Origin: Sphingobacteriales bacterium | GTDB taxonomy: Bacteria; Bacteroidota; Bacteroidia; Chitinophagales; Chitinophagaceae | Assembly: GCA_016185185.1 (NCBI GenBank) | Contig: JACPOD010000049.1 | Location: 1 to 33,869 of the forward strand | Direction: 5' to 3' | Length of the DNA stretch: 33,869 nucleotides | Shown here: positions 25,623-33,869 of the stretch, one piece after another | Position numbering within the stretch: the stretch's first letter is position 1 | Layout: every line of letters starts with the position of its first letter | Program-made: the position numbers and the translations under genes | Notes under the pieces: generated by a model | What the model was told of the DNA's origin: nothing | The model's input: only the letters and a program-made list of their open reading frames with translations | Database searches by the model: none

Positions 25623-26111
25623 TCAGTCGCCCTCTATCTTTTTTAACAATACAGTAGCATATGCCATCAGCCCTTCTTCTCTCCCCACAAAACCCATTTT
25701 TTCTGTTGTAGTTGCTTTTATTGAAACATCGCTGGTACTAATATCTAATACCTCTGCGATAGTTTCTCTCATTTTATCAGTATATGGTTTTATTTTCGGA
25801 GACTCAAGACAAAGTGTTGTGTCAATATTGACAATATAATAACCCTGTTCACTAATGATATCAGCGGTTTTTTTCAGTAATATCTTACTGTCAATATTTT
25901 TATAGGCATTATCCGTATCCGGGAAATGTGTTCCAATGTCGCCAAGACTTAATGCACCAAGCATAGCATCGCAAATGGCATGCAACAACACATCTGCATC
26001 ACTATGCCCTAATGCTCCCTTATGATGTGGAATATTTACACCGCCAATCCACAACTCCCTTCCTTCAATCATTTGATGAAAATCAACTCCTGAGCCAATT
26101 CTGTATGACAT
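25623..26111 (-). CDS. ispF: 2-C-methyl-D-erythritol 2,4-cyclodiphosphate synthase
   Basis: A 162-residue enzyme of the MEP isoprenoid pathway, cyclising CDP-methylerythritol 2-phosphate with release of CMP. Metal ligands Asp10 and His12 lie in GSGVDFHQM and His44 in DADVLLHAICDAMLGAL. Other marks are GDIGTHFPDTD, NIDTTLCLESPKIKPY and the C-terminal IKATTTEKMGFVGREEGLMA. Length is usual. It is the first gene of a likely ispF-dut-DUF4292-envC-like transcript and follows a hairpin-rich spacer after porV. Confidence 0.97.
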   Translation of the reverse strand: MSYRIGSGVDFHQMIEGRELWIGGVNIPHHKGALGHSDADVLLHAICDAMLGALSLGDIGTHFPDTDNAYKNIDSKILLKKTADIISEQGYYIVNIDTTLCLESPKIKPYTDKMRETIAEVLDISTSDVSIKATTTEKMGFVGREEGLMAYATVLLKKIEGD

Positions 26112-26151
26112 GTTTTTTTGATTTTAAAAGTGAGTTGCTCTATGCGGCAAA

Positions 26152-26181
26152 AGTGAACCACTTTTTTAAAAGTGGCTCACT
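26152..26181. terminator. Imperfect 14-bp hairpin upstream of ispF
   Basis: agtgaaccactttt (26152-26165) pairs with aaaagtggctcact (26168-26181) with one A-C mismatch. It lies 41 bases upstream of ispF. The Ts and As are inside the stem and no clear T-run follows on either strand, so it may be a weak terminator, an operator or a structured 5' leader for ispF. Confidence 0.4.
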
Positions 26182-26198
26182 CTGCTAAGCTTAAATTA

Positions 26199-26229
26199 AA
26201 AAGGCGAAGGTAATGAACCTCCGCCTTTT
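26199..26229 (-). terminator. Intrinsic terminator downstream of porV
   Basis: aaaaggcg (26199-26206) pairs with cgcctttt (26222-26229); aggt and acct extend the stem inward after one mismatch, leaving a 5-base loop. Read on the - strand it is followed by a run of five Ts counting the stem end, so it fits a terminator for the porU-porV transcript, about 90 bases after porV. Confidence 0.7.
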
Positions 26230-26247
26230 CTTTTATTGCAAAAATTT

Positions 26248-26309
26248 AACCTGTCAGGTGGGCTTTAGCCTCTCAATTGTTTAAGACTTTTAAGCCCACC
26301 TGACAGGTT
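26248..26309. repeat. Perfect 18-bp inverted repeat with nested palindromes
   Basis: aacctgtcaggtgggctt (26248-26265) and its exact reverse complement (26292-26309) flank a 26-base loop. Each arm contains its own small palindrome, CCTGTCAGG on the left and CCTGACAGG on the right. It starts 11 bases downstream of the porV stop. The design suggests either a stable 3' end structure on the porV mRNA or a dispersed REP-like element. No open reading frame lies in it. Confidence 0.85.
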
Positions 26310-26320
26310 ATTGCTGCTAA

Positions 26321-27478
26321 TTAATTATCTGTTGTAGTAGTCGTAGTTTCTCCTTTTCCAATATTATCAAGATCGAATATCAGGCTGAAACGAAGTGTAT
26401 TACTCAATGGATTTCTGTTAACACCATTTCCGGATGGTACAAGGTATGAGAGATTTAAACCAAATACATTGTATTTTAAACCGGCACCCACCGTAAAATA
26501 TTTACGGTTGCCCTTTGTTTTATCCTCGTAAAAATAACCGGCACGTAAGGTAAACTGTTCGTTGTAGGTATATTCGGCACCCAATGAAAAAGTAATTTCT
26601 TTAAAGTCTTCGCCATCTCCCAAAGAGGATATCCAGCTGGAAGCAACGCTTTTTGTACGGTATTCTGCAATACCGGCAGGCGTTGTGTCATTAGGTGTTG
26701 GTACTAATAATTTATTCAGGTCAAGTGCAAAAGTAATTTTATTGGTTTCATCAATTTGCCTGGTATAAGCAGTTCCCACACCCAGGTTAGCAGGGATATA
26801 ATCTTTTGTTTGTGCATCGCTGGTATAAGAAATTTTTGAACCCAGGTTTGTAGCAGCTGCACCAAAACTCCATCCGGTTCCTGCTTCACTTACACCGTTA
26901 TAATAAAAACTCAGATCACCGGCAACAGCATTACCCGGTTTGTATGACTGGCCCTGGATAGGTGCATTTCCTACGAGGTTAGAATGTATATATCTTAAGG
27001 CTACACCAATACCTGTTTTGTCAGAAAGTTTACGGGAATAACCTGCGTCAAAAGCAAATTCTCTCGGGTTGCCATCAAAAAGGGTCTGGCCAGAGAAATC
27101 TGTAAAAGTTATTTTACCTAAACTAAAGTATCGAAGAGAAGCTGAGATGGCCTGTTGTTCATCCAATTTATGAAATCCGGAAAGCGACCCCAGAAATACA
27201 TCGTTTACCTGTAAATCCCTTAACCATGGTGTATAGGTTACAGACGCAGCATTATTATTTTTTGCAAATGGGATTTTGGCAAGATTCCAGAAGATCGAGC
27301 TGGCATCGGCTTCAGTAGCCAATCCTGCATCCCCCATACCACCGGCACGGGCATCTGGTGAAATTCTTAAAAAGGGTACTGCGGTAGTAACAACATTGAT
27401 ACGCTGGGCTGATAATTGAGATGTCAATAAAAAACAGAATAATCCCGCTGCAATTAGTTTTGTGGTTTTAACTTTCAT
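26321..27478 (-). CDS. porV: Type IX secretion outer membrane protein PorV (LptO)
   Basis: A 385-residue outer membrane beta-barrel of the FadL/PorV family, with a signal peptide ending near LSA (about residue 24). Typical PorV marks are VPFLRISPDARAGGMGDAGL followed by ATEADASSIFWNLAKIPFA and VTYTPWLRDL, then repeated barrel strands and a late LRFSLIFDLDNIGKG. PorV shuttles type IX cargoes from the translocon to PorU. It starts 54 bases after the porU stop on the same strand, the usual porU-porV pairing. A short Thr-rich tail follows the last strand. Confidence 0.95.
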   Translation of the reverse strand: MKVKTTKLIAAGLFCFLLTSQLSAQRINVVTTAVPFLRISPDARAGGMGDAGLATEADASSIFWNLAKIPFAKNNNAASVTYTPWLRDLQVNDVFLGSLSGFHKLDEQQAISASLRYFSLGKITFTDFSGQTLFDGNPREFAFDAGYSRKLSDKTGIGVALRYIHSNLVGNAPIQGQSYKPGNAVAGDLSFYYNGVSEAGTGWSFGAAATNLGSKISYTSDAQTKDYIPANLGVGTAYTRQIDETNKITFALDLNKLLVPTPNDTTPAGIAEYRTKSVASSWISSLGDGEDFKEITFSLGAEYTYNEQFTLRAGYFYEDKTKGNRKYFTVGAGLKYNVFGLNLSYLVPSGNGVNRNPLSNTLRFSLIFDLDNIGKGETTTTTTDN

Positions 27479-27532
27479 CGATTTTATTATTTCTGATATA
27501 ATTTTTGGGGGAATAAATAATCCTGGGATAAT

Positions 27533-30500
27533 TTAAAGCAGTACTAATTTTTCCAATTTCCGGGCTTTTTTACCATCCGGTGTTTTTACTTCAAGGTTGT
27601 AGATATAAACGCCCCTGCCTATTTTATCGCCGTAATCATCTTTTCCGTCCCATTCAATGTCAAAAGAACGGTTTCCGGCGGTATTTATTGTTTGATAAAT
27701 AGATTTAACCACTTTCCCACTAATAGTCATAATACGAATGGTAACCAGTAGGTTTTCACCCGGCCGGTTGTGCTCAAACCAGAATTGTGTACGGGTGGTA
27801 AAAGGGTTAGGATAATTTAATACGTGGGTTATTTCCAGCGCTGTATTTTTCACTACCCGAAAAGTCAACACATAAACAGATGAGTTATTTGCCACGTCCC
27901 ATGCTTTGATGGTTAGGGTGTGTACACCTTCTTCTAACTGGGGCAACTGAAAACGGATGATTCCTTTTTGATAACTGTCAAGTTCTGCTTCATAAAAATC
28001 ATTCAGATTATAATACGTGTTGTTATTATTATCCAAAGTAGCAACGATATCATGACCAATACCTATACCCACTGTATTGATGCCACTGGAATCACTTAGC
28101 TTAACAATTAATATTGGCGTAGTGTTGGCAATGCCCCCGTTAACAAATTTATCATCATTTAAGTACGCTTTAATAACAGGCCCTTCATTATCTGCTACAA
28201 CATTATCTCCGGCTCCACCAATTACAACAGAACTGTTATAACCTGCTGCATCAATCGTACCATTTTCACCATAGTAACTTATTTTACCGTTGCCAAACTG
28301 GTAATTGATATCCTTTGGCACGATGAAGGTGAAATTAAATTTTCCATTCACCACCTTTGCCTTTCCTTTATAGAGTACATTATCCTGCTGGCGGAAACTG
28401 GTTACAGGGCTTTGCGGATCATTACCCAGTGTATTTATTAATTGAGCTTTATCGAAAATGGTTGGATAGACCGTTCCATTAAAATCCGAAAGTGGGGAGC
28501 CGTTTATATCTGTAACTTCTCCTTTAATAACATATTTATTTAACGCTTTTAAAGTATCAATTCCATTAACATTATTGTTTATAGAAATCGTATTGATCTT
28601 AAAAGAAGGGAACCCCAGGGTTAAAGAAGGATCACCTAACAAGGTAAATTTTCTGTTATTAATAATATCCGAAAATGTAGTGTAGGTATAGTTTTTTGCA
28701 GACTGAATTGCTTCGCCCAGGCTCCTGTATTTTCCATTTGTTTTTTTCTGCAGGGCGTAATTAAGATAATTGGTATTTATTATACGGTTACTGAATGCAA
28801 ACACAACACGTGTAGTTGTCATCAAAGCGATTGCGCCACTTTTTTCCCTTAACAAAATATCTTCTCCCAAAGAATTTATGAAGGGATTGTCGTAAGGTGC
28901 AAAATCACATGTGGCAGTAATAAATAAAGGGAGTTTTGTACTGTTATTCCAGGTATTAACCATATCCTGGTCCAGTATTGCTTCTTCTGCCAAACGGCTT
29001 GGGCCACCATGTCCGCTATAGTTCCAGATCAATGTACCGGAAAAAATTTTATTATTGATCGCAGCATTTACATCCGGGTAACGGCTTCCACCGCTCCCGC
29101 TTTGTTGTTTATAGGCATCGAGATAAATTTTTTGTTCGTTGCTTGATGGTGCAATAGTGCTGATGGTATTTGACATTGTTTCGGCATCATTCAAGTGAAG
29201 ATTACCATCTTCATCATCTGCTATTAAGGTTAAATCGTTTCTCCAGGGGCCGAAACTTTCCTTTTGTGTATATCGAATTATTTTGTCCACTACATTTTTT
29301 GCATCCTGTATATTGCGGGCAGGTATGCGGCCAATACCGATATCTAATAAATTAGGCGCTGCATTATTTGTTATGTTATCATTATCATTCAGAAATCCAT
29401 AAAAATCATCTGAAGTATAGGAACTCAGCGGGTCTAATGAGCTGTTGCTTTCGTAAGCCGGAACAAAATTGGTATTGTTTTTTATCCTGCTTTGATAGTC
29501 ATAAGATGCATCCCCAAACAATAATAAATACTTCGGCATTTTAGTTGAATCCCCATTCGCCTTGTCATAATATAATTTTACAAAATCACGTATAGCCACG
29601 GGACCAGAAGTACCGGATGCAAATTCATTATAAACCTGTTCGGTTGTCACTACAACAGACCTTAAACCATCGTGTTCAAAATGATGTGCTGCTAACCGGT
29701 TTGCTTCACTCAAAAAGTTACTGTGCGTTACAATAATCATATCTGCATAACTGTAATTATGCAGGTCCTGGTTATTTATTTTTCCAATAGCAACCGGGGT
29801 TAAAAAATTGGATGCGTTAAAAGATATATATTCTTTTAATGCTGAACAATCATTTACAAATTTCAAATCGTTACCTGATAAATTTGTCAATATTTTTGAA
29901 GGCGATAAAGGATTCGTAACATCCCAAACTTCGGTAGATGATACCGCATTCTGAATTTTGAAATCGCCAATATTACCAGGGCCAACTGAGTTCCAATCTC
30001 TGAATAAAACCTGATCCGTACCATTCATTGATAGATTTCTCCGGCCATTAATTTCAAACCAGTTGAGCCATGCCTGTGCATTTACGCTGGTAGGGGAATA
30101 ATTAAAACTTACCGTAAAAGAAGGTTGTGATAATGTAAAGCTGGAAGACTGTTGAGAAGAAACTGCAATAGCATCATATTGGCCAGTTCCTACGGGAGCA
30201 ATAAAATGCTGTTGTACCAGGCTATTATTAATTTTAACATCCATTCTTGAAGAAGCACCGGCACTTCGGGCAATAACATTACTTGATATTTCGTAAGGTT
30301 GTGTAAGATCAGCGTTCGGAAAATTGATTGAAAAGCTTGCATTGAGTGATTTACCGGGAATGTTTCCAAACTCCTCCCCAAACCATTCTTTACCACTGCT
30401 CATGAGGTTCACACTATCCAACTCATAAAAATATCTTTCATTAAAACTGTTGATTGAAATATTAGGAGTTCCAGAGAAATTATTAGTATTGATCCGTTTA

Positions 30501-30958
30501 CCTGTTCCGCCAATATTTATAAAATAAAATGACTGCTGCGCATACAAATTTTTACGGTGGATAAATTTTTTATTAATAGAATCTTTAATCCATTCATCCG
30601 GTCCTGCCGCATAGAAAAGGAAATAATCATTCCCATTAAAGATACCATCACCACCATCAAAAACTTCAATTGGGTTTTCTGCCAGATCATCAACCGGAAT
30701 TACAGCATTGTTTTCAGAAAGCATTTGACCGCCATTACCAAATAGTCTTATGCTATTGCTCGATAAAGATCCGGTACTTATACCCAAAGAATTTAAAAAA
30801 GCCACATCCATTTTATATATACCAGGCTTTTTAATAGCCACCTTATACCATAACCCACTTGCCAAAACAGAATTGCTCTTATAGCTGCGCTGAGCCAGCA
30901 GGTTATTTAAAGCAACCAGGCATAATATAAAAAGGACAATACGGGGCCATTTGAGCAT
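27533..30958 (-). CDS. porU: Type IX secretion sortase PorU (C25 gingipain-like peptidase)
   Basis: A 1141-residue cell-surface enzyme that cuts off the C-terminal signal of type IX cargoes and, in Porphyromonas, attaches them to A-LPS. A signal peptide (ALNNLLAQ, cleavage near residue 22) is followed by an N-terminal beta-rich region, a C25 peptidase domain (about 410-800), Ig-like strands and its own type IX-like C-terminal domain (about 1045-1141, with NYPNPFTTRTQF, ISGKVVKSI and RGVYIYNLEV). The catalytic pair is present: His650 in NYSGHGGPS and Cys684 in TATCDFAPYD. The family length (about 1100-1300) is respected. It is divergent from gldJ across a short promoter region and followed by porV. 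Confidence 0.95.
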   Translation of the reverse strand: MLKWPRIVLFILCLVALNNLLAQRSYKSNSVLASGLWYKVAIKKPGIYKMDVAFLNSLGISTGSLSSNSIRLFGNGGQMLSENNAVIPVDDLAENPIEVFDGGDGIFNGNDYFLFYAAGPDEWIKDSINKKFIHRKNLYAQQSFYFINIGGTGKRINTNNFSGTPNISINSFNERYFYELDSVNLMSSGKEWFGEEFGNIPGKSLNASFSINFPNADLTQPYEISSNVIARSAGASSRMDVKINNSLVQQHFIAPVGTGQYDAIAVSSQQSSSFTLSQPSFTVSFNYSPTSVNAQAWLNWFEINGRRNLSMNGTDQVLFRDWNSVGPGNIGDFKIQNAVSSTEVWDVTNPLSPSKILTNLSGNDLKFVNDCSALKEYISFNASNFLTPVAIGKINNQDLHNYSYADMIIVTHSNFLSEANRLAAHHFEHDGLRSVVVTTEQVYNEFASGTSGPVAIRDFVKLYYDKANGDSTKMPKYLLLFGDASYDYQSRIKNNTNFVPAYESNSSLDPLSSYTSDDFYGFLNDNDNITNNAAPNLLDIGIGRIPARNIQDAKNVVDKIIRYTQKESFGPWRNDLTLIADDEDGNLHLNDAETMSNTISTIAPSSNEQKIYLDAYKQQSGSGGSRYPDVNAAINNKIFSGTLIWNYSGHGGPSRLAEEAILDQDMVNTWNNSTKLPLFITATCDFAPYDNPFINSLGEDILLREKSGAIALMTTTRVVFAFSNRIINTNYLNYALQKKTNGKYRSLGEAIQSAKNYTYTTFSDIINNRKFTLLGDPSLTLGFPSFKINTISINNNVNGIDTLKALNKYVIKGEVTDINGSPLSDFNGTVYPTIFDKAQLINTLGNDPQSPVTSFRQQDNVLYKGKAKVVNGKFNFTFIVPKDINYQFGNGKISYYGENGTIDAAGYNSSVVIGGAGDNVVADNEGPVIKAYLNDDKFVNGGIANTTPILIVKLSDSSGINTVGIGIGHDIVATLDNNNNTYYNLNDFYEAELDSYQKGIIRFQLPQLEEGVHTLTIKAWDVANNSSVYVLTFRVVKNTALEITHVLNYPNPFTTRTQFWFEHNRPGENLLVTIRIMTISGKVVKSIYQTINTAGNRSFDIEWDGKDDYGDKIGRGVYIYNLEVKTPDGKKARKLEKLVLL

Positions 30959-31076
30959 AGCCCAAATATAAGAATCCCATATAAACTTTAGTGGTTTTAC
31001 CCTTTAATAATCAGGATTTAATAAGTATATTCGCACCCTGTCTGACTGATTTAATAACAGTTAATATTTAATGCAA

Positions 31077-31084
31077 TATTTTTG
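31077..31084 (+). promoter_or_regulatory. -7 promoter box of gldJ (TAnnTTTG)
   Basis: TATTTTTG matches the Bacteroidota -7 consensus TAnnTTTG perfectly, 39 bases upstream of the ATG at 31124. A second candidate, TATATTCG at 31026-31033, differs at one position. The first box overlaps the TTG at 31082, which argues that TTG is not the start codon of gldJ. Confidence 0.5.
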
Positions 31085-31123
31085 AAAAATTATCGTTTAA
31101 CCTATTTGGAAAAAGTAAGAATC

Positions 31124-32683
31124 ATGCAAAAAGTAACGAGCTTTAAAAATCTCTGTATCCTGTTAACTGCTATTACCCTAATGGCTTCCTGCAAAAAAAA
31201 TGGTGGTCTTTTCAAAAAGAAACCAGAAAAATCAACCTCAACAGGATGGACTTATAATGACCCGAAAGGAAACGGTTTCCGTGTTTCTAAAGAAAAGGAA
31301 CAGGCTGCCGGTCCTGGTTTGGTATTTGTTCAAGGGGGTACCTTTACCATGGGAGCAACGGATGAAGATGTAATGCGTGACTGGAATAATATTCCAAGAA
31401 GAGTTACCATTCCTTCTTTTTATATTGATGAGACTGAAGTTGCCAACGTTCACTATCGTGAATATTTATATTGGCTTAACCGGGTTTTCCAGGGCGACAG
31501 TAATATAATTAATAAGGCTCTTCCGGATACATTATGCTGGAGGGATGAACTGGCCTTTAACGAACCTTACGTGGAATATTATTTCCGCCACCCATCGTAT
31601 AATTTATATCCTGTGGTAGGTGTAAACTGGCAACAGGCGTATGATTTTTGTTTGTGGAGAACAGACAGAGTAAATGAAAATATTTTATACGAAAAAGGAA
31701 TTACCAATAAAAAAGCTGAATTGCAAAAACAAATGCAGGGAAGCGGACAAGATAATTTTAATTCCAAAGCTTATTTATTGGGAGTTTACCAGGCTACTCC
31801 GGGTAAAAATTTAAAAACGTATAAAGATCCTATTACTAAACAGGTTCCTACTAATATTACTTTTGAAGAAGGTGTTATGCTTCCTGAGTATCGTTTACCA
31901 AACGAAGCCGAATGGGAATATGCCGCTTACGGTTATATATACCAAAATCCCCAGCCCCGTAAAAAAGAAAGTAAACGAGGTGAAGAATTACAGGCTAACC
32001 GATCAATCTACCCCTGGCTAAATAAATGGAATGGGGTTCGTGAAGACAGACATGGTGGATGGCAGGGACAAATGCTGGCTAACTTTAAAAGAGGTAGCGG
32101 TGATAATATGGGTGTTGCAGGAGGTTTGAATGACCGGGCTTCTATCACAGCTCCTGTAAAATCATTTTATCCAAACGGTTTTGGTATTTATAATATGGCA
32201 GGTAATGTTAGTGAATGGACTGCAGACGTATTCAGACCCTTATCTAACATTGATATAAATGATTTTAACCCTTATCGGGGTAATAAATGGACAAAAATTG
32301 ATATGAGCTCAGGTCAGCCTGAAGTTGACAGCATGGGTCGAATTAAAACAGTAGATATTACCGATGCCGAAGCTTCAAAAAGAAGAAATTACCAAAGAGG
32401 TGATGTAAAGAATTTTTTGGATGGAGACAGTGCCTCACAAGTGACTTATGGTTACGGTCAAACAACTTTGGTTAACGATAAATCAAGAGTATATAAAGGT
32501 GGTAGCTGGAACGACAGAGCTTATTGGCTAAGTCCAGGCACCCGTCGTTTTCTTGATGAAGACCAGGCAAGTTCACAGATTGGTTTCCGTTGTGCTATGA
32601 TTCGCTTAGGCAGCCAGGAAGGTAAAGGGTTTAAAACCGGCAACATCTGGTCTCGCCGTAAACAAAACTCACGTAAACGCTAA
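31124..32683 (+). CDS. gldJ: Gliding motility lipoprotein GldJ
   Basis: A 519-residue lipoprotein started at ATG 31124; the frame is open to a TTG at 31082, but the ATG gives a normal lipoprotein signal with lipobox LMASC (Cys23) and lies downstream of a good promoter box. The body is an FGE-sulfatase/SUMF1-fold domain: LVFVQGGTFTMGATDEDVM, VTIPSFYIDETEVANVHYREY, LPNEAEWEYAAYG, GIYNMAGNVSEWTADVF and the closing YKGGSWNDRAYWLSPGTRR with IGFRCAM. GldJ-type proteins use the fold structurally and support the gliding motor and type IX secretion. GldK is a close relative, but the porU/porV and murF neighbours favour GldJ. A basic tail (WSRRKQNSRKR) ends the protein. Confidence 0.93.
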   Translation: MQKVTSFKNLCILLTAITLMASCKKNGGLFKKKPEKSTSTGWTYNDPKGNGFRVSKEKEQAAGPGLVFVQGGTFTMGATDEDVMRDWNNIPRRVTIPSFYIDETEVANVHYREYLYWLNRVFQGDSNIINKALPDTLCWRDELAFNEPYVEYYFRHPSYNLYPVVGVNWQQAYDFCLWRTDRVNENILYEKGITNKKAELQKQMQGSGQDNFNSKAYLLGVYQATPGKNLKTYKDPITKQVPTNITFEEGVMLPEYRLPNEAEWEYAAYGYIYQNPQPRKKESKRGEELQANRSIYPWLNKWNGVREDRHGGWQGQMLANFKRGSGDNMGVAGGLNDRASITAPVKSFYPNGFGIYNMAGNVSEWTADVFRPLSNIDINDFNPYRGNKWTKIDMSSGQPEVDSMGRIKTVDITDAEASKRRNYQRGDVKNFLDGDSASQVTYGYGQTTLVNDKSRVYKGGSWNDRAYWLSPGTRRFLDEDQASSQIGFRCAMIRLGSQEGKGFKTGNIWSRRKQNSRKR

Positions 32684-32714
32684 TTGATTTTTTGCTCGTT
32701 ATAATGTTAAATAG

Positions 32715-32741
32715 TCCCCTGCATTTGCGGGGGATTTTTTT
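32715..32741 (+). terminator. Intrinsic terminator between gldJ and murF
   Basis: An 8-bp stem tcccctgc / gcggggga with loop attt (32715-32734, one G-T pair) is followed by seven Ts (32735-32741). It starts 31 bases after the gldJ stop. murF starts only 15 bases after the T-run, so murF must depend on read-through or on a promoter inside this stretch. Confidence 0.85.
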
Positions 32742-32756
32742 ATTGATATTTGCAGC

Positions 32757-33869
32757 ATGACAGTGGAAAAATTATATAAGATCTATTTGCAGTATCCTTC
32801 GGTACAAACTGATACCCGGAAATTGAAAGCAGGTGATTTGTTTTTCGCATTAAAGGGGGCTAATTTCAATGGAAATCTTTTTGCTGAACAGGCACTGGAA
32901 AAAGGTGCTGCTTATGTCATAGTGGATGAAGCAATAGAAGGCGCTGATGAAAGAATTATTAAGGTTGATGATGTTTTAACAACGCTGCAGCAATTAGCTA
33001 AACATCACCGGCAACAATTTACCATTCCATTTTTAGCCATAACCGGTAGCAATGGCAAAACAACCACCAAAGAATTGATTCATGTGGTCCTCTCTTCTCA
33101 ATACAAAACTTATACCACAGAGGGGAACCTGAACAATCATATCGGCGTACCCCTAACAATCCTTAAAATCAAAGGTGATGCTGAAATAGCAGTGATAGAA
33201 ATGGGTGCCAATCATCAAAAAGAAATTGCTTCTTATTGTACTTATGCTTTGCCTGATTATGGTTTAATTAATAATTGCGGAAAAGCACATTTAGAAGGTT
33301 TTGGTGGTGTGGAAGGAGTACGAAAAGGTAAAGGCGAGTTGTACGACCATATAAGAACCAATGGCGGAACCATCTTCATTAATACTGATTATAATTATTT
33401 AAAGGAGATGAGTAAAGGCATTGCCAAAAAAATCTCATACGGTACTGCTGATGCTGATACAACAGGGCATCTGCTGGAATCAGAACCATTTTTAAAAGTG
33501 ATTATTACAAGTGATGAAAATATTGGAACTATACAAACACAATTAGTGGGTAATTATAATTTACCCAACGTACTGGCCGCAGTAGCTACGGGGAAATATT
33601 TTAAAGTACCGGCTGAAAAAATAAAATCAGCTATTGAAAACTACGCTCCTTCTAACAGCCGCTCACAATTAATAGAGAAAGGAACAAATAAAATTATACT
33701 CGATGCATACAATGCAAACCCTTCGAGTATGAAAGTGGCGATAGAAAATTTTGCCAAAATACATGCTGATAAAAAAGTATTGTTGATTGGCGCTATGGCC
33801 GAGTTAGGCGATGATAGTATTAAAGAGCATGAAGATATAGTTACACTGATAAAACAATTTGACTGGGAA
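32757..33869 (+). CDS. murF: UDP-N-acetylmuramoyl-tripeptide--D-alanyl-D-alanine ligase (3' end outside window)
   Basis: The first 371 residues of MurF, which adds D-Ala-D-Ala to the UDP-MurNAc tripeptide in peptidoglycan synthesis. The N-terminal domain has VQTDTRKLKAGDLFFALKGA; the ATP loop is ITGSNGKTTTKE (Gly97-Thr103 core); then EGNLNNHIGVPLTIL, AVIEMGANHQKEIA, INNCGKAHLEGFGG and GNYNLPNVLAAVA mark the central domain, and LDAYNANPSSMKVAI the start of the C-terminal ligase domain. Families run to about 430-450 residues, so roughly 60-80 residues are beyond the window end. ATG 32757 is the natural start. It follows gldJ, an arrangement I recall from other gliding Bacteroidota. Confidence 0.95.
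   Translation, partial: MTVEKLYKIYLQYPSVQTDTRKLKAGDLFFALKGANFNGNLFAEQALEKGAAYVIVDEAIEGADERIIKVDDVLTTLQQLAKHHRQQFTIPFLAITGSNGKTTTKELIHVVLSSQYKTYTTEGNLNNHIGVPLTILKIKGDAEIAVIEMGANHQKEIASYCTYALPDYGLINNCGKAHLEGFGGVEGVRKGKGELYDHIRTNGGTIFINTDYNYLKEMSKGIAKKISYGTADADTTGHLLESEPFLKVIITSDENIGTIQTQLVGNYNLPNVLAAVATGKYFKVPAEKIKSAIENYAPSNSRSQLIEKGTNKIILDAYNANPSSMKVAIENFAKIHADKKVLLIGAMAELGDDSIKEHEDIVTLIKQFDWE

Noticed and set aside
31082..31123. TTG 31082 as the start of gldJ
   Set aside because: It overlaps a perfect -7 box and puts 14 extra residues before a normal lipoprotein signal peptide.
31124..32683. Assignment as gldK
   Set aside because: gldK is usually followed by gldL, gldM and gldN; here the neighbours are porU/porV and murF, which favour gldJ.
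1..33869. CRISPR array, prophage, insertion sequence or tRNA gene
   Set aside because: No regularly spaced repeats, transposase, integrase, phage structural gene or tRNA cloverleaf was seen on either strand.

Overview
The window comes from a Bacteroidota chromosome, most likely a Chitinophagaceae-like member of the Chitinophagales/Sphingobacteriales. This rests on the type IX secretion and gliding genes (porU, porV, gldJ, a PorP/SprF protein), an Oar-like TonB-dependent receptor, a LytS/LytTR pair, DUF4292 and EnvC-like proteins next to dut, bshA, promoters resembling TAnnTTTG, and moderately AT-rich, densely packed genes. I see no tRNA, rRNA, CRISPR array, transposase, integrase or phage gene. 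Taxonomy and most names come from recognising protein families by eye; no database was searched.

Layout. (1) 1-4570: a signalling cluster on the + strand: a hybrid GAF histidine kinase cut by the window start, a single-domain response regulator and a GAF-coupled class III nucleotidyl cyclase. (2) 4784-8047: a large Oar-like TonB-dependent receptor with its own terminator. (3) 8208-11278: a likely operon of a LiaF-like membrane protein, a DUF4288 protein, a LytS-type kinase and a LytTR regulator. (4) 11288-14667, - strand: anhydro-N-acetylmuramic acid kinase (anmK), a PGM1-type ATP-grasp peptide ligase and a lipoprotein. (5) 14780-19833: upp, a shortened PorP/SprF protein, a DctA-type carrier, an AAG/MPG DNA glycosylase, an EI24/CysZ-like membrane protein and an RsmI-like methyltransferase. 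(6) 19837-26111: a small membrane protein, an M28 peptidase, bshA, then an ispF-dut-DUF4292-envC-like run on the - strand. (7) 26112-33869: a hairpin-rich spacer, porU-porV on the - strand, and divergent gldJ followed by murF, which is cut by the window end.

How the genes fit together. PorU, PorV, GldJ and PorP belong to type IX secretion/gliding. PorU and PorV release and anchor cargo at the outer membrane, GldJ is a structural or regulatory lipoprotein of the apparatus, and PorP/SprF proteins work with particular secreted cargoes. MurF, AnmK and the EnvC-like protein concern peptidoglycan synthesis, recycling and remodelling. The first three genes may link GAF sensing to phosphorelay and cyclic nucleotide output.

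Points most worth a second look: a decayed, truncated second receiver on the hybrid kinase; a glutamine at the purine-specifying lysine position of the cyclase; the PGM1-like peptide ligase beside anmK; a PorP homologue that seems to lack its last beta strands and overlaps the converging gene; and several short repeats and palindromes between genes. No gene-free stretch exceeds about 215 bases.
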